Source: Chitinispirillum alkaliphilum (GTDB lineage Bacteria; Fibrobacterota; Chitinivibrionia; Chitinivibrionales; Chitinispirillaceae). Taken from it: a stretch of DNA of 56,223 nt. Both the position numbers and the translations under genes were made by a program. Below are positions 36,777-44,874 of this stretch, piece by piece (the first letter of the stretch is position 1; each line of letters opens with the position of its first letter). Below the pieces are notes generated by a model that saw nothing but the letters and a program-made list of their open reading frames with translations, was not told the DNA's origin and made no database searches. Location: contig LDWW01000024.1 of the NCBI GenBank assembly GCA_001045525.1, positions 1 to 56,223 on the forward strand. The letters are read 5' to 3'.

Positions 36777-38826
36777 CTTCCTGAGTGCAGAAGTATTCTA
36801 TGGTTTTCTGCGCACAGGTGTTACAGTAGTTAAGTTTTTCGAACATTGTATGAACCATTCGGTCATAAAGCTTCTGATTTTCTTCATTGGTTCTATTGGC
36901 AAGGGCTCCTACAAGACTACCAGCCCCGGCGATATCACTTTTCAGTCTTACATCAGTTACCGCCTTTACAAGTTCCAGATTATCCATAAAATCATAGCCT
37001 GGGTCAAGAGAGATTTTCTGACCGTAGATTTTTCTGATAGATGTTCTGAACGTATCTCTTTGCTCTTTTGTTTTCAAACCGAGACGTTCCTCTACACTGT
37101 TGATGTATCTTTCATCAATTTTAAGTGCCTTAAGCTCTCCGTTCTGCGGATCTTTGTATTTCCACATTTTATCCGAACCAAGATTCTCAGCATCTATCCC
37201 GATAATCATATTCACGTAGTTCATTACATCCTTCCGGATCGCATATGGCTCATCCATGTAGGCGTTGAACATTTCAGTCATGATTCTTTCGCGATAGAGA
37301 CTCTTTGCGATCTTGAGATCCTCAAGGTATTTCTTTCTGTCGTTGTTATCACTGACATAATCCAGCACAACACGCTCAAGAGCCCTGAATATATCGTATG
37401 CAAAAGCACATTTGCCCTCATTGGTCTCTGAGCTTTCAATTAACAACTGTACAGCTCTTCCAAGATTTCTCTGTCCAAGACCTTTCTGACCAAATCTCTT
37501 TTCGATTGAAGTGTCCTGGTTAAGGGTATCGATAACCTCTGCCAGTGTTTTGATACTTTTTTCTCCTGCGACCTCTCCCGCTGACAACTTAAGCATCTCT
37601 ACAGGCGTAAGTTTTTCAGATCTTGGAAGTCTTGAAAGAATCACACCAGCACTTGCCGCATAGTTAAGGTTTGGATCCTGATGAAGCACCTCGTTGTTGA
37701 GGGTTGTTCTGGTTTCCGAACCGATTGTGTACTGAGTCAGATCTTTCTGCAGACGATAATTGGTATTGTGTGAAACGTAGCAGATTCTGCATCTGTCCAC
37801 AATTGGTGCTTCCTCTTTTTCTGAAAGGAAATGATTGAATTCACTATTATTTGAGGTTGCAATTATGAGTGAATCGATTGGCCACTTGTATCCATCAACC
37901 TCTATGGTTCTGTTCTGAATAACTCCCAGATACACCTGAACCAAATCCTTCTTGTTCTTAAATATTTCATCACTGAAATGAATACCTCCCCCAGCGACTC
38001 TTGCCAACGCACCCCGTCTGAGATCAAAGCGGTATGGGTTATTAGTATCTGTTATGTGAAGAAGTCTTTGTATTGATTCCTCACCAAGCAGATCAACAGC
38101 TGAAGATGTCATTTTATCCTTGGCCGGATATTTTCCGGTCACAGTTCCAAGACTCTCTGACATCGGTACGGGTACTACTTCTACAAATGAGAGCATCTCA
38201 TCAACATTCCCATTGGAATGTTCTCTGATCTGGTTCCAGATATATTCACTACATGCACCTAAAGGTCGGTAGCTATTGAATACACGCTCGAGTTCTTTTT
38301 CAGAAAAACCAGCTTTTGAGAGCATAAACTCCTTTGAGTCATGAGCGGTTTCCATGAAGTTCATGGCAAGTACCATAGGATCTTCGTATGTCTGAGACTC
38401 GATGGTTTTGATCTTTCCGTAATCCGCCAACTTATCCAGATTGTTGAATCTGAAAGTATACTTTCTGTTTTTTTCTATAGAAAGGTACTCTCTGTAACGG
38501 GCGCAGAGAAATTCTACAAAAAACGTCTTTCCATTACCGGGCTCACCGACCAGCACAAATGCCATTTCAGATGAAGATCCACCTTCTGCAGCATCTTTGA
38601 CATAGGACACAAAACTGTTAATCTCGTCATACATCCCTATCACATGCTTTTTCCCACTGCGGAAAATCGAGAAATCATAGGTGGTTTTACCATTTACAAC
38701 AACCTTATTTATAGGGCTCTCGAGAATCATTCGCGCAACACCCTGAAACGCATTCTCAAACACCCTTTCTTTTTTCTTTACAGCTGTAAGATGATACAGC
38801 AGGTCTTTTCGGTTCTTTGAACTCAT
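36766..38826 (-). CDS. prkA: PrkA-type serine protein kinase / AAA+ ATPase
   Basis: 686 residues, the usual PrkA length. It has Walker A (LVGEPGNGKTFFVEF, about residues 91-105), the PrkA block RGALARVAGGGIHFSDEIFKNKKDLVQVYLGVIQNRTIEVDG, sensor text LIIATSNNSEFNHFL, and the C-terminal kinase-like PrkA domain (about 450-686). PrkA family members respond to nutrient and stress conditions. GGGAGGAAAG before ATG 38826 gives a strong start, and it is the first gene of prkA-yeaH-spoVR-prkA2. Cys in the C-terminal NYCNTCAQ is noteworthy. Confidence 0.93.
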   Translation of the reverse strand: MSSKNRKDLLYHLTAVKKKERVFENAFQGVARMILESPINKVVVNGKTTYDFSIFRSGKKHVIGMYDEINSFVSYVKDAAEGGSSSEMAFVLVGEPGNGKTFFVEFLCARYREYLSIEKNRKYTFRFNNLDKLADYGKIKTIESQTYEDPMVLAMNFMETAHDSKEFMLSKAGFSEKELERVFNSYRPLGACSEYIWNQIREHSNGNVDEMLSFVEVVPVPMSESLGTVTGKYPAKDKMTSSAVDLLGEESIQRLLHITDTNNPYRFDLRRGALARVAGGGIHFSDEIFKNKKDLVQVYLGVIQNRTIEVDGYKWPIDSLIIATSNNSEFNHFLSEKEEAPIVDRCRICYVSHNTNYRLQKDLTQYTIGSETRTTLNNEVLHQDPNLNYAASAGVILSRLPRSEKLTPVEMLKLSAGEVAGEKSIKTLAEVIDTLNQDTSIEKRFGQKGLGQRNLGRAVQLLIESSETNEGKCAFAYDIFRALERVVLDYVSDNNDRKKYLEDLKIAKSLYRERIMTEMFNAYMDEPYAIRKDVMNYVNMIIGIDAENLGSDKMWKYKDPQNGELKALKIDERYINSVEERLGLKTKEQRDTFRTSIRKIYGQKISLDPGYDFMDNLELVKAVTDVRLKSDIAGAGSLVGALANRTNEENQKLYDRMVHTMFEKLNYCNTCAQKTIEYFCTQEDES

Positions 38827-39133
38827 CTTTCCTCCCGGTTTATTTAAACCTGTTTTTTTGTGTCGTGGTTTTTGTATGCGAAAACGGATCGCTGATTATT
38901 GTGTTAAACTTGTGCATGCTGAATTTACAGATGCTCTTTAAGGATGTGGTGAACCAACAGTTTAGTTTTAAGTTTTTTTTGTGAGGAAGGTTCTGCCCTG
39001 GGTCAGATCAGATAACACACTCTCGTTGAATTTATTAAGAAGTTAAACACACCCTGAAAATGAAGTACGCCCAAAGCGGAGGTTTTATTTGCCGGATAAA
39101 TCATAACTTCGATATATCCGGCAAGAGGAGAAA
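38827..39133. other. Intergenic region upstream of prkA with a hairpin downstream of the DAHP synthase gene
   Basis: This 307-bp gap should contain the prkA operon promoter, reading leftward; I could not fix its -10/-35 elements. TTGCCGGATA (39089-39098) and TATCCGGCAA (39115-39124) form a perfect 10-bp stem ten bases past the aroG-like stop; a true poly-U tract is missing, so it may be an inefficient terminator. No gene is seen. Confidence 0.45.
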
Positions 39134-40162
39134 CTAACAGTTGTCAGCTATAGTATAGATCAGTCTTTCGGTCTCATCCCACCCCAGACAAGGGTCTGTA
39201 ATAGATTTCCCGAAAACATTTTCGTCCGGTTTCTGTGATCCTTCCTCAATGTAACTTTCAATCATAAGGCCTCTGATATAGCGGTTCAGAAGAGAAGAGT
39301 ACTTTCTGCTCCTCATCACTTCCAGAGCAATCCGCGACTGCTCCTTATACCTTTTTCCGGAATTGTCATGATTGGTATCTACAAATATTGCAGGATTTTT
39401 TAAACTTCTTTTTTCATATTGCTCAGCCGCATACATTAGATCCTCATGGTGATAATTGGGAATAACCTGCCCGTGGTGATCTACTGCCCCCCTGAGGATA
39501 AGGTGAGAATATTGATTCCCATCAGTACTTACCTCATAACCGTTATAGGAGAAGCTATGTGGAATCTGAGCAGCATAAACAGAATTAAGTGCTACCTTTA
39601 GATCACCAGATGTAGGGTTTTTCATTCCTACCGGAATGTCCAGGCCACTTGCGGTTAAACGGTGCTGCTGATTTTCGACCGAACGCGCACCCACAGCCAC
39701 GTAGCAAAGAAGATCGTCAAGATAGGAGTGATTGTTTGGATAAAGCATTTCATCGGCGGAGGACAAACCACTCTCAGACAATGCCCGTATATGCATTTTT
39801 CTTATTGCCAGAATACCTTCAACGAGATTGGGGCTTTCCAGATGATTAGGCTGATGTGCCATCCCCTTGTAACCTTCTCCGGTTGTTCGGGGCTTGTTGG
39901 TGTATATTCTGGGAATGATCAACAGCTTGTCTTCAACTTTTTGCTGAACAGCAGCAAGCCTTGAGACATATTCACATACAGCATCCTCATTGTGAGCGGA
40001 GCATGGCCCGACGACTACAACAAAACGCTCATCTCCATTCTCCATTACTTTGCGAAGCTGTATATCGCGTTTTTCTTTCACCTCTTTCAGCTCTTCGGGA
40101 ACCGAAACTGTTGCTTTAACCTCCTCAGCTGTAGGCAGAACACGTATATTCGTAAAACTCAT
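39134..40162 (-). CDS. 3-deoxy-7-phosphoheptulonate (DAHP) synthase, class I AroF/G/H type
   Basis: 342 residues from ATG 40162: AAAGGAG lies eight bases upstream, while the ATG six bases further upstream is too close to it. Family blocks include VVVGPCSAHNEDA, RIYTNKPRTTGEGYKGM, GARSVENQQHRLTASGLDIPVGMKNPTSGD, LRGAVDHHG and FVDTNHDNSGKRYKEQ. It condenses phosphoenolpyruvate with erythrose-4-phosphate, the first step of the shikimate pathway. Which aromatic amino acid inhibits it cannot be told. Apparently monocistronic, 130 bp downstream of hydE on the same strand. Confidence 0.95.
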   Translation of the reverse strand: MSFTNIRVLPTAEEVKATVSVPEELKEVKEKRDIQLRKVMENGDERFVVVVGPCSAHNEDAVCEYVSRLAAVQQKVEDKLLIIPRIYTNKPRTTGEGYKGMAHQPNHLESPNLVEGILAIRKMHIRALSESGLSSADEMLYPNNHSYLDDLLCYVAVGARSVENQQHRLTASGLDIPVGMKNPTSGDLKVALNSVYAAQIPHSFSYNGYEVSTDGNQYSHLILRGAVDHHGQVIPNYHHEDLMYAAEQYEKRSLKNPAIFVDTNHDNSGKRYKEQSRIALEVMRSRKYSSLLNRYIRGLMIESYIEEGSQKPDENVFGKSITDPCLGWDETERLIYTIADNC

Positions 40163-40292
40163 AACCATTACTCCTTTTGAGATAGTCAGAACAGGGAAAA
40201 ACTGCATTGTTTACCAAAATAGTTAACATTAACAAAATACCTCAACCATAAGTTTTTGACAAGTCTGTTGTGGAAGAATACATTCTTCAGTG

Positions 40293-41393
40293 TTAATCCC
40301 GTTTTTTTTTCCGGGCGTAATGCGGGGAATCCCCCCATTGGTCCAAGGCAACTTCACGCCCTACGGACTTGATTCTTCTCTCAAGACAACTTCTGCACTG
40401 CTCCTTTGATTCATCAATGCAGGGCTTGTCCTCATATAACATATAGTCCTTACGCACATTTACAGGTGTTAATTGCGGCATTATAACATTCGCCCCGAAA
40501 TCGAGCCCCTGTTCTCTTCCATTCTCTTTTATTGTCTGAAGTGCTGTAGTGGCGGCAATATTCACATCCCGCAATGTCAACCTTGTCAAAGCAATCATTA
40601 GCAGAGAGCGAATAAAATTCTCTTCGAGATTTTCTTCAAACGCCTCCCTGTATACCTTCATATCTGTACCAGAGTGGACAATGTAGGGCCCCATTCCAAT
40701 CATATCGACATCAATATCACGAAAAAACAGTATATCGTCAACAAGGTGTTCAAGATTCTGCCCAGGTAACCCGATCATAACACCTGTTCCAACCTGAAAA
40801 CCTTCCTCTTTGAGAATTTCAAGACAGCGGATTCTTGATTGCAATGTTTGCCGGGGAGGATGAATTGAAGCAAACAGTTGAGGATTTGAGGATTCTATTC
40901 TCAGCAGGTAACGGTGGGCCCCAGCCTTATAGAACCTTCTGTACGTTTCCCGGCTCTGTTCACCGACACAAAGTGTTATACCCAACCCCGCGGATAATTT
41001 ATCAGAAACTGTTGTTTTCTTTATTTGACGCACGACCTCTTCAACATAATTTATAAAAGGCGGATCTGAACGTTCTCCCGACTGTAATACGATTGATCCA
41101 TACCCCTGCTCTGCACACCATTTTGCGGCCTCGACCACCTCTTCGCTATCAAGCATGAATCGATTCACTGCAGTGTTACTTTTCCTTATTCCGCAGTAGA
41201 AACAATCACTTGAGCATATGTTTGAAAACTCCACCAAACCCCTGTAGTAAACTTTACCACCGCATTTGCTCAAGAGAACTTCCTGTGCCTTATTCTTTAT
41301 GGCATCGATATCTTGGCGGCCTCTGAGCTTGACAAGATAGAGCAGGTCCTCTTTTTCGAGCGTTTTCTTTTCAAGTATGTCTTTAGTATTCAT
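40293..41393 (-). CDS. hydE: [FeFe]-hydrogenase maturase HydE (radical SAM)
   Basis: 366 residues from ATG 41393, five bases after AGGGG. The radical-SAM cluster is CSSDCFYCGIRKSN (about residue 63 on). Typical HydE text follows: GYGSIVLQSGERSD, RRFYKAGAHRYLLRIESSNP, GVMIGLPGQNLEHLVDDI, DMIGMGPYI, and C-terminal Cys (CIDESKEQCRSCLE) that can hold a second cluster. HydE helps assemble the diiron subcluster of the H-cluster, together with HydG and HydF encoded just upstream. Starts inside the end of the 85-aa ORF (11-bp overlap). Confidence 0.96.
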   Translation of the reverse strand: MNTKDILEKKTLEKEDLLYLVKLRGRQDIDAIKNKAQEVLLSKCGGKVYYRGLVEFSNICSSDCFYCGIRKSNTAVNRFMLDSEEVVEAAKWCAEQGYGSIVLQSGERSDPPFINYVEEVVRQIKKTTVSDKLSAGLGITLCVGEQSRETYRRFYKAGAHRYLLRIESSNPQLFASIHPPRQTLQSRIRCLEILKEEGFQVGTGVMIGLPGQNLEHLVDDILFFRDIDVDMIGMGPYIVHSGTDMKVYREAFEENLEENFIRSLLMIALTRLTLRDVNIAATTALQTIKENGREQGLDFGANVIMPQLTPVNVRKDYMLYEDKPCIDESKEQCRSCLERRIKSVGREVALDQWGDSPHYARKKKRD

Positions 41394-41640
41394 CAATACC
41401 CCTTAAACTTTCTCCAAGCAATCTTTTCTGCTCTTCACTCAGTACATTCCACCCATAAACGATATACCCGGTAACCTCATCCACCCTGATTTTTTGTGAA
41501 GAGGTTATAGGTACCTGAAATGACTTTTTACACCCCGGTGCAAAACTCCAGCGATTCCCGGTAATCTTTGAGGGGACAATTACTACATTGAATTCCCTTT
41601 CCAGATTTTCCAGGGCTTGTAAAGCTAAAAAAGTTGACAA
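41383..41640 (-). CDS. Small unknown protein between hydG and hydE
   Basis: 85 residues from TTG 41640, seven bases after GGGGAG. An ATG 5 bp closer to that site leads to a stop after six codons, so TTG is the only workable start. The N-terminus (STFLALQALENLEREFNVVIVPSKI) faintly resembles DUF3343 proteins, which pass sulfur or selenium, but the match is weak. One Cys (APGCKKSF) is present. Placed 21 bp after hydG and overlapping hydE, it is clearly in the maturation operon. Unknown function. Confidence 0.7.
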   Translation of the reverse strand: MSTFLALQALENLEREFNVVIVPSKITGNRWSFAPGCKKSFQVPITSSQKIRVDEVTGYIVYGWNVLSEEQKRLLGESLRGIDEY

Positions 41641-41661
41641 TTCATTTCTCCCCTTAGAAAA

Positions 41662-43161
41662 CTAAAAATACAGATCCCTTTCTCCCATAGCCGTTCTGTT
41701 GTAAAACTCCATAAAGGTCTCAAAGACCTTTGGGTTTTTCATTTTGACCTCATCGATCTCTTTTTGTATGATTTTTTCCCCTATTTCTTTTGTTTCGGGT
41801 GAAGCAAAATCATCGAGCCATTCCCTGTATGTAATCACCGCATTTAGTTTGCAGAATTTTCCTTCGGCTCCAGTCCTAAGCAGATCCATTATACATTCCC
41901 CGGTTCGCCCACACCTGTATCCGGCAGTACAAAAAGAGGTGATATGACCCATTTGCGCCAGTTCCCTTACTACTTCATCAAGGCTGCGGGTGTCTCCCAG
42001 AATAAACTGCTGTCTGTGGGCCATCTGTTCAGGGCCCTTATAGGAGTTGTATGCCCCAAGTCCGATCTTGCTTGATGCATCGGTTTGGGTTATTCCACAT
42101 GGCACCAGGGATCGACGCATCTGGGCATTCTCCCTTGCAGTGAGAATCATCCCGGTGTAGGGAACCGAAAGTCTTATCACAGAAATCAGTTTTCTAAAAT
42201 CCTTGTCACTGACCTGATACCCACTGGCAAGATTAAAAGGTGTATTCTCAGCAGGTTCCAGCCTTGGAAATGAGATTGTGTGCGGTCCTATCCCAAACTG
42301 TTCTTCAAGTTCAATAGCATGATAGAGCAACGCCATCACCTCGAACTTCCAGTCGTAGAGTCCAAAAAGGACCCCTATACCCACATCATCTATACCAGCC
42401 TCCAAAGCCCGGTGCATACAGTATAAACGCCAACGGTAATTACCTTTGAGTGTTGTTTTCGGATGCAGCTTTTCATAAGTGCCCCTGTGATAGGTTTCCT
42501 GAAATACCTGATATGTGCCAATCCCGATCTCATTCAGTTTTACCAGATCATCTACCGGCAACGGAGCAGCATTCACATTTACTCTTCTGATTGATGAATA
42601 ACCATTTTTCACCGCGGCCTTAACACTGTAGATCGCCTCCATGGTTTCAGCCATGTAATCGGTATCACTCTCAGGATGCTCTCCATAAACTATAATCAGT
42701 CTTTTATGACCGATTGTCCCGGCAAGAACCTCAATTTCTCTTTTCACCTCATCAACGGACAGAATACCTCTGTTTACAGCCGTATTATCTTTTCTCAAAC
42801 CGCAATACAAACAGTTATTTACACAAGCAGTGCTTAGATAAAGTGGCGCAAACGTTACAATTCGGTTATCATATACCCTTTGCTTTATTTCCCCTGCGGT
42901 CTGTTCCATTTCGAGCAGTAATTCCGGATCCTCTACATTCAACAGAGCTGCGGTTTCATCGGGAGAAAGAGTTTTGATCTCAAGTGATTTTGCTAATATC
43001 TCTTCAATCCGTTTTTTATCTGGCTTTCTGTATTGCATGAGTTTTGACCCGATTGCCACTTCGTCAATAAAATCCTTATCATCCGGCTTAAGATATTTAT
43101 CGATTTGATCCTGACGTATACGTGTTTCAAACCAAGACTTTTTCCCTGATGATGAGTTCAT
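41662..43161 (-). CDS. hydG: [FeFe]-hydrogenase maturase HydG
   Basis: 499 residues. The N-terminal radical-SAM cluster is CVNNCLYCGLRKDNTAVNRG and the text matches HydG/ThiH (LIIVYGEHPESDTDYMAET, GTYQVFQETYHRGTYEKLHP, DDVGIGVLFGLYDWKFE, HTISFPRLEPAENTPFN). The C-terminal FCTAGYRCGRTGECIMDL Cys triad binds the auxiliary [4Fe-4S]. HydG splits tyrosine to supply CO and CN for the H-cluster. The start overlaps the hydF stop by four bases (ATGA), so translation is coupled. Confidence 0.97.
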   Translation of the reverse strand: MNSSSGKKSWFETRIRQDQIDKYLKPDDKDFIDEVAIGSKLMQYRKPDKKRIEEILAKSLEIKTLSPDETAALLNVEDPELLLEMEQTAGEIKQRVYDNRIVTFAPLYLSTACVNNCLYCGLRKDNTAVNRGILSVDEVKREIEVLAGTIGHKRLIIVYGEHPESDTDYMAETMEAIYSVKAAVKNGYSSIRRVNVNAAPLPVDDLVKLNEIGIGTYQVFQETYHRGTYEKLHPKTTLKGNYRWRLYCMHRALEAGIDDVGIGVLFGLYDWKFEVMALLYHAIELEEQFGIGPHTISFPRLEPAENTPFNLASGYQVSDKDFRKLISVIRLSVPYTGMILTARENAQMRRSLVPCGITQTDASSKIGLGAYNSYKGPEQMAHRQQFILGDTRSLDEVVRELAQMGHITSFCTAGYRCGRTGECIMDLLRTGAEGKFCKLNAVITYREWLDDFASPETKEIGEKIIQKEIDEVKMKNPKVFETFMEFYNRTAMGERDLYF

Positions 43162-44435
43162 AATTTCTTCCTGTCCTGTTTTGGGGATTTCACATTTATT
43201 TCGGTTATGTATTCATTAAGGGCTGCCGGGAAAGGCTCCAGAACCCTTTCCACCACGCCCTGAAAGCAAGAAATAGCCAATCCGTAATTGGTTACAGGAA
43301 CACCACAGTTCCCAGCCTTATCGATTCTCGAAAGCATTTCTTTTCTGGTAATCATACACCCACCACAATGAATAATCAGAGCATACGTTTCAATATCACG
43401 CGGATAGTCTCTTCCACTGCATACATCGATACTTATATTCATTCCAGCCTTGTATTTGTTGAGCCAGCGGGGAATTTTAACCCGGCCGATATCATCCTCT
43501 GTCGCATGATGCGTACAGGATTCTGATATGAGCACCCTGTCACCGCTTTTTAGATTTTGTATTGTTGCAGCACCTCTTGCCGCGGATACAAGGTCCCCTT
43601 TCAGCCGCGCAAACAGAATAGAAAATGTTGTGCATGGAATACCCCCTGGTGTCAGATCAACCATATTTGTAACTACCTGTGAATCACATATAACCAGATC
43701 GGGATTACGATTGAGAACCGAAAGTATATTCTTATACTCAGTTTCCTTTACAATCAGAGCTGAAGCATCATTGTCAAGTGCATCACGGATTGTTTGCACC
43801 TGAGGGAGAATCAACCGTCCCTTTGGTGCCTGAAGATCTATAGGAACAATCATTACAGCCAATCCACCGGAAGGGATAATATCACCAATAATACTTGTTT
43901 TTCTGAAGTGCTCATCCGGAAGACTCTTAATGAGGAATTGTTTTAAACTTCTGAGGCACTCCTCCCTTTGCGTCAAATCGGTGGAGCAGCAGATGAAGAT
44001 AAATGATGTGTGTTCCCGGATCTGTTTTAAAAATTCATCAGAAGGATAATTGAGATCAGCTTTATTCACAACAACGATCAATGGTGTATTTCTCTTAAGA
44101 GATTCTTCATAGACAAACCGCTCAAACTCTCCCCATACCCCATCCTGAGTCAGAAGCAAAAAAACATCAGCCCGGTCAAATACAGCAACCGTTTTTCTGA
44201 TACGTTCTGAAGCCAGAGCGGAAGTGTCATCGATTCCGGCAGTGTCCAAAAAAACAACCGGTCCAATCGGTAACAACTCCGCAACTTTCTCCACCACATC
44301 AGTTGTTGTACCTGGGATTGGAGAAATAATGGATATATCCTGACCGACAATCATGTTCAGAAAACTGGACTTTCCGGTATTAGTTCTTCCAAATATACCG
44401 ATCTGTAATCTCAGGGATTTTGGAGTGGTTTGCAT
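43158..44435 (-). CDS. hydF: [FeFe]-hydrogenase maturation GTPase HydF
   Basis: 425 residues. G-domain motifs: GRTNTGKSSFLN (P-loop), PGTTTDVVEK (switch I), DTAGIDD, and NKAD. The C-terminal part carries the cluster ligands (LIIHCGGCMITRKEM, plus His in CTHHATED). HydF is the scaffold on which the diiron unit is built before transfer to HydA. It is 31 bp after the TM1266-type regulator and directly coupled to hydG. Confidence 0.96.
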   Translation of the reverse strand: MQTTPKSLRLQIGIFGRTNTGKSSFLNMIVGQDISIISPIPGTTTDVVEKVAELLPIGPVVFLDTAGIDDTSALASERIRKTVAVFDRADVFLLLTQDGVWGEFERFVYEESLKRNTPLIVVVNKADLNYPSDEFLKQIREHTSFIFICCSTDLTQREECLRSLKQFLIKSLPDEHFRKTSIIGDIIPSGGLAVMIVPIDLQAPKGRLILPQVQTIRDALDNDASALIVKETEYKNILSVLNRNPDLVICDSQVVTNMVDLTPGGIPCTTFSILFARLKGDLVSAARGAATIQNLKSGDRVLISESCTHHATEDDIGRVKIPRWLNKYKAGMNISIDVCSGRDYPRDIETYALIIHCGGCMITRKEMLSRIDKAGNCGVPVTNYGLAISCFQGVVERVLEPFPAALNEYITEINVKSPKQDRKKL

Positions 44436-44466
44436 AAGGCCTCTAATTTCATTAAAAAGAAGATCT

Positions 44467-44718
44467 TCATTTTCCTTTACTTAATGCTGATTTGACGGTA
44501 ATTCCGCCAACGGCACCGAGTTTACCTGTAAGTGCCCCGAGCTGATCCGTTGTGCAATCGACAACCAGAGTTATTACACTGCAGTTTTTTTTATCATAAG
44601 GAAGCCCTGTCCTTGCCACTATCATTGAGGCAAAATCGGAAAGAATACGGTTAACGTCTTTTGCAGAATTTTCTCTCTGCTCGATTATGATGCCAACAAA
44701 TCCAAGCCTCTTTTCCAT
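44467..44718 (-). CDS. TM1266-type iron-only hydrogenase system regulator
   Basis: 83 residues: KRLGFVGIIIEQRENSAKDVNRILSDF...IVARTGLPY...SVITLVVDCTTDQLGALTGKLGAVGGITVKSAL. This is the ACT-like small protein family found next to [FeFe]-hydrogenase maturation genes, with resemblance to NikR C-terminal ligand domains. Its ligand is not known. First gene of the maturation operon, lying past the terminator of the hydCA operon. Confidence 0.9.
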   Translation of the reverse strand: MEKRLGFVGIIIEQRENSAKDVNRILSDFASMIVARTGLPYDKKNCSVITLVVDCTTDQLGALTGKLGAVGGITVKSALSKGK

Positions 44719-44746
44719 ACCGACAACCTCTTTTTAAATAAAAAAA

Positions 44747-44779
44747 GTCCTGTCCGCTCAAAATCGAGCGGAACAGGAC
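44747..44779 (-). terminator. Rho-independent terminator between hydA and the maturation operon
   Basis: Read on the minus strand, GTCCTGTTCCGCTC and GAGCGGACAGGAC pair with one bulged base across a six-base loop, followed by TTTTTT. This separates the structural hydrogenase operon from the TM1266/hydF/hydG/hydE unit, which then needs its own promoter or read-through. Confidence 0.88.
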
Positions 44780-44874
44780 ACATTATTTCCAGTATTATTT
44801 TCATTTTTCTCCCCTTGGTTTCAGATCATCTCCTCACCTCAGGACATAGTTTTAAGAATAGCTTGCTTACTACA

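Noticed and set aside
36703-37431. 242-codon plus-strand frame opposite the prkA/yeaH region
   Set aside because: It lies antisense to two well-supported genes, has no ribosome site and its translation resembles no family.
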